Assembly: GCA_902789555.1 (NCBI GenBank)
Contig: CADAOF010000001.1
Location: 373,851 to 437,850 of the forward strand
Reading direction: 5' to 3'
Length of the DNA: 64,000 nt
Origin: an uncultured Lachnospiraceae bacterium
Lineage (GTDB): Bacteria > Bacillota > Clostridia > Lachnospirales > Lachnospiraceae
Shown here: piece after piece, positions 30,914 to 39,322 of the stretch
Numbering within the stretch: the stretch's first letter is position 1
Layout: each line of letters opens with the position of its first letter
The notes under the pieces: generated by a model
What the model saw: only the letters and a program-made list of their open reading frames with translations
Databases searched by the model: none
Told to the model about the DNA's origin: nothing
Translations under genes and position numbers: made by a program

Positions 30914-33268
30914 TTATTGCCCTGTCTGGACGATCGTACCCGTGCCGAGTATCTCGTTGCGGATCTTGATCATGTCAGACATGCGGATGTTGCCGTCATG
31001 ATTGCAGTCGGCTGCCGCGAGGTTGATTCCTTCAAGAGTACCCGTGCCCAGAATATGGTTTCTCACCTTTATCATGTCGGACATTCTGAGATTTCCGTCG
31101 CCGTTGACGTCGCCGAAAAGGAGCACGGTCCCCTGAAAGATCATTTTTCCTTCTGCGTCAGAGATTTTTACCGTGTCGCCGTTCTTCATGACGTCGCCGT
31201 TCACTTTTGCACTGCCGTCCGCACCGGACAGCGCGGCCTTCATGCCGGTGCCAAGTCCCATGTTCGTGATGAAGGCGTCCGTCTTCGTCCCGAAGGAGAG
31301 GCCGGTGACGCGGTTCCCAGAGATGATCGTATATTTCGGGTTCAGTCCGGTCGCTCCGCCGGCACAGTAGATGCTGACCGTATACACGCGCTTGTCGCCG
31401 TTCTCCGCGGTCACCGTGATCGGATAATCCGTGCTTCCGTTCTTCAGGGTGATCGTTCCTGTGCCTTCGATCTTAGCTGACGAATGATATGCCTCTGCGG
31501 AAAGCGTCACCGAGACCGGCACCTCGCCGGTAATGATGATATTGTAGTCAAGCGTGTCCTTGTCGAACTCCGGGAAGAGTTCGTACTCGCCCACCGTGAT
31601 CGATTTCAGGCGGTTGTTGATGCAGCCGTCGCCAGTCGGGCAGGGGCAGGGCTCCGCGGGAAGCCCGCTGTAGACGGGGATGTCAAAGGTGAGCGGCAGC
31701 TGGCGCAGCTCCGCATTGTAGCCGTTCGCCAGATGACGGCCTTCCGAATAAGCCCCCATCACGTTGGTCATGAACTGATGGCGGAAGTGGCCGTACGCTG
31801 CGTCACAGGAAACGTTGAATTTCTTGAAATACAACGTATGCTGGCCGACGTCCACGTAATTTTTATACAGATACAGTGCGCCGCCCTGCAGCGCCTTCAG
31901 CCGGGTATTCCAGGGGCGGCCATAGCTTGTCTGACCGCTGCCGGAACCGCTTGCGTACCACAGCCCGTGGTCGTTCGCGCTCTCACTTGCGGTCGTAAAA
32001 GCATAGATATTGTAGTAATTATAGAAGCCGGGGTACTTTGCGCTTTTCCCGTTGATGCTCGGGTTGTCCGCGTAGCCGATCTCCTGTTTGATCACGGCGG
32101 CCAGATACAGCGGAGAAATGCCGATCTCCCGGCCGATCCGGGCCAGCTCTGCCGAATAGTTGAAGACCGTTCCGTCAGCGTCAGTCACGGACGAAACCCC
32201 GAGGAAGGTGTTTTTCACGATCCGCTGCACGGCGTCCACCGTCTGATAGGGATCGTAGCTCTGGTCCAGGAACTGGAAAATATCCGTGCCGTTCAGGAAA
32301 TTGCGCGGATCCAGGAAGTAGGCGACCAGTTCGTCGGAAGCCGCGTTCCAGCTGCCGTCGTACTTCTCGTACTCGGACGTTTCGTAATCGTAAAAGTCCT
32401 TCGATTTCCAGGACGATTTTTGTTCCGGGTGGATCAGGCTGATGCCCGGGTAATCGTCCTTGCGGTTGGCTTCCTTCAGGGACGCCGTCGCCCAGCTCTC
32501 GCCGGTCTGGTTCGCCACGAACACCCAGTTCGGGTACTGCTTATGCAGGGCGATCAGCTGAGACTGATAGCTCGCCGGGAATCCCAGGAAAGTCAGATAG
32601 TCCTTATAGGCATTGGCGCCGTTGCTGATCGTCTGCGTACGGACGTAGTTCCCGCTCACGTAACCGACGATCTCCTGGCCGTTAACGATATACCCGGTCG
32701 AAACGAGGTACCAGCCATTCTCTTCTCCCTTCACCTCCAGCACGACGCCGCGTCTCACCCAGGCCAGCTGGGCATAGGTCTTAGCGGGACCCGTACGCAG
32801 CTCGAGCGGCGCCTTGATGGTGGTCAGCGCCAGCTTCACCGGCGCGGTCACCGTATCCACGGGAAAACTGCGGTAGGGAACGGTATAAGGCGCGTCCGGG
32901 AAGGGATCCGGCGGCGCGGTCGTCTCCTCGGGTGTCGTCTCTTCGGGAGTGGTCTCCTCAGGCACCGTAGTCGTTTCCTCAGGCACCGTAGTTGTTTCCT
33001 CAGGCACCGTGGTCGTCTCCTCAGGCACCGTAGTCGTTTCCTCAGGCACCGTGGTCGTCTCATCGGACGCCGCGGTCGTTTCATCGGACGCTGCGGTCGT
33101 CTCCTCCGTGCCGTCCGATGAGGATTCCGTGGAGACCGCTCCTTCCAGTGAGGTCGCCGGCGGTTCGTCCGCCAGTGCCGGACGGGAAATCAGTGACAGC
33201 AAAAGCAGGAGGGCCAGTAAGGCACTCCCTGCTCTTCTCATCAGTTTTGCTGACTCCCGTCTGTTCAC
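30914..33268 (-). CDS. secreted SH3b/glucosaminidase-type cell-wall hydrolase with C-terminal dockerin
   Basis: 784 residues. GTG start at 33268 with AGGAG 8 bases upstream. Signal peptide 1-33 (ALA/DE). Residues 55-117 are Thr/Glu/Pro repeats (TTVPEET). An SH3b-like wall-binding domain covers about 150-212 (APLELRTGPAKTYAQLAWV ... GYVSGNYV). The catalytic domain about 230-510 resembles endo-beta-N-acetylglucosaminidase; LAAVIKQEIGY contains the probable catalytic Glu396. A cadherin-like beta-sandwich lies at about 552-635. The end is a dockerin with two calcium-loop repeats, DVNGDGNLRMSD (720-731) and DCNHDGNIRMSD (754-765), each followed by an IK-RN-ILGTG helix. First gene of the operon with the cohesin protein. 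Probably cleaves peptidoglycan while docked on the membrane. Confidence 0.88.
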   Translation of the reverse strand: MNRRESAKLMRRAGSALLALLLLLSLISRPALADEPPATSLEGAVSTESSSDGTEETTAASDETTAASDETTTVPEETTTVPEETTTVPEETTTVPEETTTVPEETTPEETTPEETTAPPDPFPDAPYTVPYRSFPVDTVTAPVKLALTTIKAPLELRTGPAKTYAQLAWVRRGVVLEVKGEENGWYLVSTGYIVNGQEIVGYVSGNYVRTQTISNGANAYKDYLTFLGFPASYQSQLIALHKQYPNWVFVANQTGESWATASLKEANRKDDYPGISLIHPEQKSSWKSKDFYDYETSEYEKYDGSWNAASDELVAYFLDPRNFLNGTDIFQFLDQSYDPYQTVDAVQRIVKNTFLGVSSVTDADGTVFNYSAELARIGREIGISPLYLAAVIKQEIGYADNPSINGKSAKYPGFYNYYNIYAFTTASESANDHGLWYASGSGSGQTSYGRPWNTRLKALQGGALYLYKNYVDVGQHTLYFKKFNVSCDAAYGHFRHQFMTNVMGAYSEGRHLANGYNAELRQLPLTFDIPVYSGLPAEPCPCPTGDGCINNRLKSITVGEYELFPEFDKDTLDYNIIITGEVPVSVTLSAEAYHSSAKIEGTGTITLKNGSTDYPITVTAENGDKRVYTVSIYCAGGATGLNPKYTIISGNRVTGLSFGTKTDAFITNMGLGTGMKAALSGADGSAKVNGDVMKNGDTVKISDAEGKMIFQGTVLLFGDVNGDGNLRMSDMIKVRNHILGTGTLEGINLAAADCNHDGNIRMSDMIKIRNEILGTGTIVQTGQ
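32920..33103 (-). repeat. 21-bp tandem repeats in the dockerin-hydrolase gene
   Basis: Five near-identical 21-bp units (plus strand CAGGCACCGTAGTCGTTTCCT-like) code for TTVPEET; flanking diverged units code for TTAASDE and TTPEE. Minisatellite expected to vary in copy number between strains. Confidence 0.85.
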
Positions 33269-33290
33269 GGCGTTTCTCCTGATAACACAA

Positions 33291-33314
33291 ATAAAGGTCC
33301 CGAAGGCCCTTTAT
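33291..33314 (-). terminator. probable terminator after yajC
   Basis: Minus-strand hairpin ATAAAGGGCC-TTCG-GGACCTTTAT with a TTCG tetraloop (one internal mismatch), followed by TTGTGTT. Lies between yajC and the dockerin gene, making the latter a separate transcript, although I found no convincing promoter for it. Confidence 0.65.
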
Positions 33315-33344
33315 CTGTCACGGATGGTTTCTGAAGGATGCACC

Positions 33345-33665
33345 TCAGTCTTCCGAAGGCTTCTCGATCTGAACGATGGCCTGTTTCTGCATCGGGATGC
33401 GGCAGTTCTTGTTGTTGCCGAATTCCACGATCACGGTGTCGTCCGTCATGTCGATGATGATACCGTAAAAGCCGGCAGTGGTCAGCACGCTGTCGCCGAT
33501 CGCCATGCTGGACATCAGTTCCTGCTGCTGTTTTTTCTGTTTCTTCTGCGGCTTGATGATCATGAAGTACATCATGGCGCCGATCAGTGCGACGTAGACC
33601 AGAAGCACCCAGGTACCGCCGCCGGCGGCGGGAGCAGCATCAGCCGTCAGGAAAAAGTTCTGCAT
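33345..33665 (-). CDS. yajC: preprotein translocase subunit YajC
   Basis: 106 residues with one N-terminal membrane helix (about 20-38) and the family motif MYFMIIKPQKKQKKQQQELMSS, then a small beta domain (GDSVLTTAGFYGIIIDMTDDTVIVEFG). Accessory subunit of the Sec translocon with SecDF; its place downstream of tgt is the widespread tgt-yajC arrangement. Starts 13 bases after tgt. Confidence 0.94.
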   Translation of the reverse strand: MQNFFLTADAAPAAGGGTWVLLVYVALIGAMMYFMIIKPQKKQKKQQQELMSSMAIGDSVLTTAGFYGIIIDMTDDTVIVEFGNNKNCRIPMQKQAIVQIEKPSED

Positions 33666-33678
33666 ATGGTTTCCTCCG

Positions 33679-34851
33679 TCAGCCGCGCGCGAATTTTTCC
33701 TGCGCGGCAGTCTCTGACTCGCCCTCTTCCATGCGGCGGAGCTTCTCCCTCTTGTATTCGGGGAAGCGCTCCTCGTCGAGGCTTTGGCGAATCTCGCTCA
33801 TCATTGTATTATAAAAATACAAATTATGCAAGACGCAGAATCGCATTCCGAGCATTTCACCCGCTTTGAGCAGATGGCGGACGTACGCGCGGCTGTAATG
33901 CCGGCAGACCGGGCAGCCGCAGCCTTCCTCGATGGGACGGTCGTCCCGCTCGTACTTTGCGTTCAGCAGATTCATCTTGCCGTGGTTCGTATAGACGTGG
34001 CCGTGGCGGCCGTTACGGCTCGGATAGACGCAGTCGAAGAAATCGATGCCGCGCTCTACGCCTTCCAGGATGTTTGCCGGCGTGCCGACGCCCATGAGGT
34101 AAGTCGGCTTTGCCTGCGGCAGGTGGGGCACCACCGCGTCAAGGATGCGGTACATCTCTTCCGTCGGTTCGCCGACGGCGAGGCCCCCCACCGCGTAACC
34201 GGGAAGGTCGAAGGCTGAGATCTCCTCTGCATGGCGGATCCGGAGGTCCTCGAAGGTCGCGCCCTGGTTGATTCCGAAGAGGAGCTGATCGCGGTTGATC
34301 GTGGTCTCCAGTTCGTTCAGGCGCTTCTGCTCGTCGATGCAGCGCTTAAGCCACCTGGTCGTCCGGTCGATGCTCTGCGCCGCGTAATGATACTCCGCCG
34401 GGTTCTTCACGCACTCGTCGAAAGCCATGGCGATCGTGGAACCGAGGTTCGACTGGATCTGCATGCTCTCCTCCGGGCCCATGAAGATCAGCCTTCCGTC
34501 CACATGCGAATGGAAGCGGACGCCCTCTTCTTTGATCTTGCGCAGTTCCGCCAGGGAAAACACCTGAAAGCCGCCGGAATCGGTCAGGATGGGGCGATCC
34601 CAGTGCATGAAGCGGTGCAGCCCGCCGAGGTCGTGAATGACCTGATCGCCGGGCCTTACGTGCAGATGGTAGGTATTCGACAGTTCCACCTGGCAGCTGA
34701 TCTCCTTCAGGTCTTCGGTGGAAACGGCGCCCTTGATGGCGGCCACGGTGCCCACGTTCATGAAGACCGGCGTTTCGATGGTGCCGTGAACGGTCTCAAA
34801 GCGGCCGCGCTTGGCGCGGCCGGAGGTTTTCAAAAGGGTGTATTTTGCCAT
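33679..34851 (-). CDS. tgt: tRNA-guanine transglycosylase
   Basis: Exchanges G34 for the queuosine precursor preQ1 in GUN-anticodon tRNAs. 390 residues, family length. Active-site Asp in LTDSGGFQVFSL (about 85-96), GINQGATFEDLR, nucleophile Asp in FFDCVYPSRNGRHGHV and zinc ligands CGCPVCRHYSRAYVRHL with His further on. ATG at 34851 is supported by AAAGGAG 7 bases upstream. 19 bases after the MATE gene, so probably cotranscribed with it. No queuosine synthesis genes are in the window. Confidence 0.96.
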   Translation of the reverse strand: MAKYTLLKTSGRAKRGRFETVHGTIETPVFMNVGTVAAIKGAVSTEDLKEISCQVELSNTYHLHVRPGDQVIHDLGGLHRFMHWDRPILTDSGGFQVFSLAELRKIKEEGVRFHSHVDGRLIFMGPEESMQIQSNLGSTIAMAFDECVKNPAEYHYAAQSIDRTTRWLKRCIDEQKRLNELETTINRDQLLFGINQGATFEDLRIRHAEEISAFDLPGYAVGGLAVGEPTEEMYRILDAVVPHLPQAKPTYLMGVGTPANILEGVERGIDFFDCVYPSRNGRHGHVYTNHGKMNLLNAKYERDDRPIEEGCGCPVCRHYSRAYVRHLLKAGEMLGMRFCVLHNLYFYNTMMSEIRQSLDEERFPEYKREKLRRMEEGESETAAQEKFARG

Positions 34852-34870
34852 GAATGCTCCTTTCGCAGGG

Positions 34871-36244
34871 TCACCCGGCATCGGGGAAGGAAATTCGTTT
34901 TTCACAGTAAATGGCGTAGGCGCCTTCAAAGAGGGTCAGGAGGAGCCAGCCGACGGCCACGGAGTAACAGATGCCGTGGATCCCCTGTTTCGGGATCAGG
35001 ATAGCCGAAAGGATGACCCTGAGGATCACCTGTCCGGCTGACGCGATCATCGTCACCTTCAGCTTGCCGATACCGCGGAAGAATCCCTGCAGCATCTCGC
35101 CGAACATGCTGAAGATATAGAAGAATGCCATGGTGCCCGTATAGGCGGCGCCTGCCGTGATGACGGCTTCATCCGTGGAGAAGATGCCGATGAGCTGCCG
35201 CGGGATCAAAAAACAGACGATGCAGAGGATCGCCCCGTACAGGACGTCGCAGACCATGCCCTTCCGGTAAAAGCCGCGGACCCGGTCCGCGTTCCGGTGG
35301 CCGAAGTTCTGCGCCATGCAGACGACGGTCCCGGCGGATATTCCCTGCGAGACGCCCTGGAAAAGGACCTCGAGACGCATGCCCATATTGTAGCCGGTGA
35401 CCGTATCCTGTCCGAGCGGCGTCAGCATGCCCTGGATGAGCAGGCGGCCGGCATAGACGACCGTGCTCTGCATGGCTGTCGCCCAGGCATAGCTGAAGAT
35501 GATGCCGCCCATGCCCTTGTGGAGTTTAAGGTCACTCCGCGCAAGGGAAAGCTGCGGGCATTTCCGGTGGGTATAGAGCATCAGTGCAAAGGCCGATAGG
35601 ACCTGGCAGGATACCGTGGAAGCCGCGACGCCGGCAACGCCGAACTGCAGTCCCTTGATCAGCACGACGTCCAGCAGCGCATGCAGGACCGAACTGGATG
35701 CCAGGACGATGAACGGGAATCGCGAATTGCCGTAGGAGCGCAGGATCGCGGCATAATAGACGTAGAGGAAGTTGAAAATGAGGCCGCCGGCTACGACGGA
35801 CAGATAGACCATGGCCTCAGCGACGGTCTCGGCCTTCGTTTTTTCGGAGACCAGGATGGGCTTTGACGTCAGAAGCACTACCGCAGTGAGGATCAGAGAG
35901 CAAGCGATTCCGCCGGTGAGCGCCGTCGCGTGGACCTTTTTCAGTTTGTCCCACTCTCCCGCTCCGCAGAGCTGGCTGACCAGCACGCCCACGCCGGTGC
36001 AGGCACCGACGATGAGGCCGTAGACCAGGTCCATGATGGGGCTTGCGGCACTGATGCCGGAAAGGGGCAGCGTTCCGAGATAGCGGCCCACAACGATCGC
36101 GTCAACGATGTTGTAGAGCGACTGGAACAGGTTGCCGCAGATGATGGGTACGGCGAAGGTCAGCAGGGTCGGCAGCTGTCTGCCGTAGAGGATCGCTTCC
36201 TGCTTGTTCGCCGATGCCGTTTTTCCGGAATTTGTCAGTGCCAT
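34871..36244 (-). CDS. MATE family efflux transporter
   Basis: 457 residues with twelve hydrophobic helices, of the MATE (NorM/DinF-like) fold: PIICGNLFQSLYNIVDAIVVGRYLG opens helix 1-2 and the second half repeats the pattern (AWATAMQSTVVYAGRLLIQGM). Such proteins export drugs or metabolites with Na+ or H+. GGGAGGC lies 5 bases before the ATG. First gene of the transcript MATE-tgt-yajC. Confidence 0.92.
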   Translation of the reverse strand: MALTNSGKTASANKQEAILYGRQLPTLLTFAVPIICGNLFQSLYNIVDAIVVGRYLGTLPLSGISAASPIMDLVYGLIVGACTGVGVLVSQLCGAGEWDKLKKVHATALTGGIACSLILTAVVLLTSKPILVSEKTKAETVAEAMVYLSVVAGGLIFNFLYVYYAAILRSYGNSRFPFIVLASSSVLHALLDVVLIKGLQFGVAGVAASTVSCQVLSAFALMLYTHRKCPQLSLARSDLKLHKGMGGIIFSYAWATAMQSTVVYAGRLLIQGMLTPLGQDTVTGYNMGMRLEVLFQGVSQGISAGTVVCMAQNFGHRNADRVRGFYRKGMVCDVLYGAILCIVCFLIPRQLIGIFSTDEAVITAGAAYTGTMAFFYIFSMFGEMLQGFFRGIGKLKVTMIASAGQVILRVILSAILIPKQGIHGICYSVAVGWLLLTLFEGAYAIYCEKRISFPDAG

Positions 36245-36282
36245 GCCGCCTCCCTGCCGCGCGAAAGATCTGCGGCATTCCC

Positions 36283-36310
36283 ATTATAAACGATTGCGGG
36301 ACATTTTCAA
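36283..36310 (-). promoter_or_regulatory. promoter of MATE-tgt-yajC
   Basis: TTGAAA (36305-36310), 16 bp, TATAAT (36283-36288) on the minus strand, 39 bases before the MATE start. The -35 box lies inside a perfect palindrome (36296-36325). Confidence 0.75.
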
Positions 36311-36325
36311 CCGAAAATGTCCCGC
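36296..36325. promoter_or_regulatory. 13-bp perfect inverted repeat over the MATE promoter
   Basis: GCGGGACATTTTC, 4-base spacer AACC, GAAAATGTCCCGC. It covers the -35 box and part of the spacer of the MATE promoter. It could be an operator, or a terminator of the V-ATPase operon re-used; no T run follows on the minus strand, which favours an operator or a hairpin without termination. Confidence 0.6.
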
Positions 36326-36334
36326 AGTTCTCCG

Positions 36335-36400
36335 TGCATCTGTCATCCTGAGCGTAGTGAGAGGTTCTTCGCTGCACGGCGTGCATCTCAGGATGGCACG
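36335..36400. repeat. second copy of the intergenic palindromic element (diverged)
   Basis: TGTCATCCTGAG (36341-36352) is mirrored by CTCAGGATGGCA (36387-36398) with one mismatch; an inner palindrome TGCAC-GGC-GTGCA lies at 36373-36385. Shares the TCATCCTGAG-type core with the element at 17463-17558. Placed between the V-ATPase operon and the MATE promoter. Confidence 0.65.
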
Positions 36401-36410
36401 TGGGTTTTGA

Positions 36411-36839
36411 TCAGCCGTTCAGCAGCAGCAGGCCGAAGACGAGGGTGAACAGTGCGACCGTCTCAATGATACCGATGACGATGAAATAGTTCGCCGTGCC
36501 CTTGCCGGTAGCCCCGAGCGCGTCGGATGCCGCCGCGGCAGCCTTGCCCTGGAACAGGGCGGAAAGGCCGATTGCAAGGCCGCAGAACAGGCCGACACCG
36601 AGCGCCATGCCCGGATCCACATTGGCCGAGCGGATGAAGTTCATCAGCAGGAAGCCGTAGATGGTCTGCGTCAGCGGCGCGCCGGAGAACGCGATCATGA
36701 TGAAGGGAGCGGGTTTACCGCTTGCGTAACATTTTTTCCATGCCCCGATGGCGGACATTCCCGCGAAGCCTGCGCCGAACGCCGAACCGGCAGCCGATAA
36801 TCCGAGAGCAGCAGCCATGCCAACAAATGCGAGATTCAT
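36411..36839 (-). CDS. atpK: V-type ATP synthase subunit K (proteolipid c-ring)
   Basis: 142 residues, four hydrophobic helices in two hairpins, i.e. the duplicated c-subunit typical of V-type enzymes. The ion-binding carboxylate is in the last helix (IGIIETVALFTLVF, Glu). Second-hairpin Gln/Thr neighbourhood (ALFTL) does not settle whether Na+ or H+ is used. AAGGAG precedes the ATG. Last gene of the V-ATPase operon. Confidence 0.93.
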   Translation of the reverse strand: MNLAFVGMAAALGLSAAGSAFGAGFAGMSAIGAWKKCYASGKPAPFIMIAFSGAPLTQTIYGFLLMNFIRSANVDPGMALGVGLFCGLAIGLSALFQGKAAAAASDALGATGKGTANYFIVIGIIETVALFTLVFGLLLLNG

Positions 36840-36872
36840 AGTAAGACTCCTTTTTTCTTTATGATTTCGTCA

Positions 36873-38699
36873 CTAATTTTGCAACTTTTCGTTTTCCTTG
36901 AAGGGTTCGTAGGGGATGCCCGTCCATTCCAGTCCGACCTGTCCGGAGAATTCCAGCACGTTCAGGCGGACGCCGTGAACGACGACGGACAGGAAGCCCA
37001 TCACGAGGTTCAGGGCATGTCCGATGATCACCACGGCCACCCCGACAATGACTAACGGTCCCTTGAAGCCCGAAGCGATGTCATTGAAGCTCTGGGCAAT
37101 GGCGAGGCCCGCCATGCCGACAGCAAACAGACGGATGTAGCTCATCACGTTGCCGAAGCAGCTGATCGTGTTCAGGAAGGCGGTAAATGCGCCGCCGAGG
37201 CCTGCCTTCAGGCCCTGGCCGAAGGTCTTCCCCGGCTCCATGCCGCTGAAGAGAACGACTAACAGGAAGGCAAGGCCGATCGCGCCGAACACGGGGATCA
37301 TCGGGATGCTTTCCCCGATGACCAGCACTAACGCCAGCAGGTACATGGCCACGATCGCGATCACCCAGCCGAGATCGGCGATCCAGCTGAGATTCTTCTC
37401 CGCGATCTTCTTCCGGATCGCGAGGAGCGAGCCGAGGGCCATCTGCACCGCACCGATCGTGAAGGAGAACTTCATGATGTTGTTCTGCTGCGCAGTCGAG
37501 CTCACGTCGAAATACTGCGGGTAGTTCGCAAATCCCGGTATGACCAGCGATTTCAGGAAAGGCACTTCCATGGCCTTTTCGATCCCGAACCAGGTCCCGG
37601 TGAGCGCGCCCCAGACGATCGTCGCACCCGAAAGCACGTACAGAAGGAACAGCACGTCGTTCAGCTTCTTCGTCTTCAGATGGAACGCCGCAGTCCCGAG
37701 CAGGATCAGGAAGCCGTAGCCCGCGTCGCCGATGATCATGGCAAAGAACAGGATGAAGAACAGGAAGAACCAGAGGGAAATGTCCTGTTCCCGGTACCCC
37801 GGCTGGATGCTCAGGATATCGAATACCGGCTTGATGAGACGGGACACCTTGCTGTAGCGGACCTTGGTCGGCGTCTGATCGTCGTCCGCGGCCACGTCGT
37901 CAATAAGGTAAGCCCAGCCGTTTTTCGACGCCTCCGCCTTAAACGAAGCTTCATCGGGTTCCGGAATGTAGCCGGAAAGCCAGACCAGTTCGCTGTCGCT
38001 TTCCGCGGTCGCGCTTGCCGAGGACCAGATCTCTTCGTTCTGCGTTTTCAGGAGCTGCGCCCTGAAACTTGCGGCATGGACCGCTGTTTTCTTCAGTTCT
38101 TCGGCACAGTCCGCAATGCCTTTGTCGCAGGCGGCTATCTGCGCCTTCAGTTCGCTGAGGCTCTTCTCCGGCAGGATGAACTCCGTCGCACTGATCTCCG
38201 GCGGGAGCTTGCCCAGCACGGCGGCCGTTTCCATCTTGTCGACCGGAGCGAGGCGAATCAGCCGGATCCCTTCATCCTCAGCCGCTGCGAGGTAATCCTT
38301 CTTCGTCATGCGGTAGAAATGAAGGTCGAAGCCTTCGCCGGCCAGGGCTTTGCATTCTGCCGGGGAGAATTCGCCCCAGGCCCGCACCCTGTCGGCCTCG
38401 GTCGCCGCAGCGCCTCTTTCCTGTACGAGCGCCGTTCTCCGGTCCAGACAGGCGAGGGTATTGCGGAAGACCTGCTCGAATTCTTCGTCGGAAAGGAGCG
38501 TTTCGCTCTCCTTCTCCGGCTTGAATTCCGAGAGCGCCATCAGCGCCCGGGAAAGGTCGGAAAAGCGTTCCGTGCTTTCACGGCTCGCCGCCTTCTTATC
38601 AGCCAGATGCAGGATCCCCAGATCCCGCAGCGCGGCCAGCATTTCTTCCTTGCGGGAAGCGGAGGCGACTACGCAGACTTTTTTCATTTTTTCGATCAT
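36873..38699 (-). CDS. atpI: V-type ATP synthase subunit I (a-subunit homologue)
   Basis: 608 residues. The N-terminal 300 residues are a cytoplasmic coiled-coil arm (begins MIEKMKKVCVVASASRKEEMLAALRDLGILH in part), the rest about eight membrane helices forming the half-channels against the c-ring; GDAGYGFLILLGTAAF and the Arg-containing last helices (SYIRLFAVGMAGLAIAQ) are conserved, the Arg being essential for ion translocation. Overlaps atpD by 4 bases. Confidence 0.94.
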   Translation of the reverse strand: MIEKMKKVCVVASASRKEEMLAALRDLGILHLADKKAASRESTERFSDLSRALMALSEFKPEKESETLLSDEEFEQVFRNTLACLDRRTALVQERGAAATEADRVRAWGEFSPAECKALAGEGFDLHFYRMTKKDYLAAAEDEGIRLIRLAPVDKMETAAVLGKLPPEISATEFILPEKSLSELKAQIAACDKGIADCAEELKKTAVHAASFRAQLLKTQNEEIWSSASATAESDSELVWLSGYIPEPDEASFKAEASKNGWAYLIDDVAADDDQTPTKVRYSKVSRLIKPVFDILSIQPGYREQDISLWFFLFFILFFAMIIGDAGYGFLILLGTAAFHLKTKKLNDVLFLLYVLSGATIVWGALTGTWFGIEKAMEVPFLKSLVIPGFANYPQYFDVSSTAQQNNIMKFSFTIGAVQMALGSLLAIRKKIAEKNLSWIADLGWVIAIVAMYLLALVLVIGESIPMIPVFGAIGLAFLLVVLFSGMEPGKTFGQGLKAGLGGAFTAFLNTISCFGNVMSYIRLFAVGMAGLAIAQSFNDIASGFKGPLVIVGVAVVIIGHALNLVMGFLSVVVHGVRLNVLEFSGQVGLEWTGIPYEPFKENEKLQN

Positions 38700-39310
38700 G
38701 TCTCCGCCCCCGTTAATTTCTTCTTGGAGATCTTGCCGCGGACGACGGCTGCCGTCTGCTGATCCCCCAGATAGACCCCGATGACCCGGATGTTCTCCTT
38801 GGCTTCGGGTATTTTGACTTTTTCAAACAGATTCACGCGCTGCGAAGTCGAGCGAAGTTCCTTTTCCAGGCACTCCACGCGCTTCCTCTGCGTGGATTCC
38901 AGTGCGTCAAGACGTGCGATTTCGCGCAGTTTCACCAGAGCGGTATCCACCCACAGCGGGTAGTCGTCGACGTCGTAGTTTATTCCCTTGAAGGTCAGTT
39001 CCCTGAACAGCGGGACGTTGACGCCGGCGATGTTTTCCGTCGTGCAGATGACCGTATCGGGCCGGACCAGGCGGTCCAGCTTCATGGCATCGCCGAAAAG
39101 GCTGTTTTCGGCGAATACCGCGATCCAGTCATCCAGATCGCCGATCATGGCGGTGCGTTCGATCTCAAGCTGCTCGAGCTCGGCGTTCTCCTTCATGATC
39201 ACGGACTGCAGCTGCTGTTTCTTGAGCTGCAGCGTCGGAAGGTAGCGCTCAAACTGCTTCAGGTTGTCTTTCTGCACCTTCTGCTCATTTTTCGTGAGTT
39301 TGATCGCCAT
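38696..39310 (-). CDS. atpD: V-type ATP synthase subunit D (central stalk)
   Basis: 204 residues, two long helices at the ends (KLTKNEQKVQKDNLKQFERYL; C-terminal VNLFEKVKIPEAKENIRVI) that form the rotor coiled coil, with a globular middle. Family signature VNLFEKVKIP is intact. Lies 12 bases after atpB. Because no subunit F or C gene is present in this operon, D would have to connect to the membrane rotor by other means or those genes lie elsewhere. Confidence 0.92.
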   Translation of the reverse strand: MAIKLTKNEQKVQKDNLKQFERYLPTLQLKKQQLQSVIMKENAELEQLEIERTAMIGDLDDWIAVFAENSLFGDAMKLDRLVRPDTVICTTENIAGVNVPLFRELTFKGINYDVDDYPLWVDTALVKLREIARLDALESTQRKRVECLEKELRSTSQRVNLFEKVKIPEAKENIRVIGVYLGDQQTAAVVRGKISKKKLTGAET

Positions 39311-39322
39311 TGCCTGCTCCTT

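Noticed and set aside
32920-33103. Regular short repeats suggesting a CRISPR array
   Set aside because: The repeats are directly adjacent without spacers, keep a reading frame and code for a Thr/Glu/Pro linker.
29234-33268. Cellulosome gene cluster
   Set aside because: There is one cohesin, one dockerin and no plant polysaccharide-degrading enzymes in the window, so the pair is treated as a distinct wall-related system.
33679-34871. preQ1 riboswitch upstream of tgt
   Set aside because: Only 19 bases separate tgt from the MATE gene and no preQ1-type hairpin with C-rich tail is present there or in the MATE leader.
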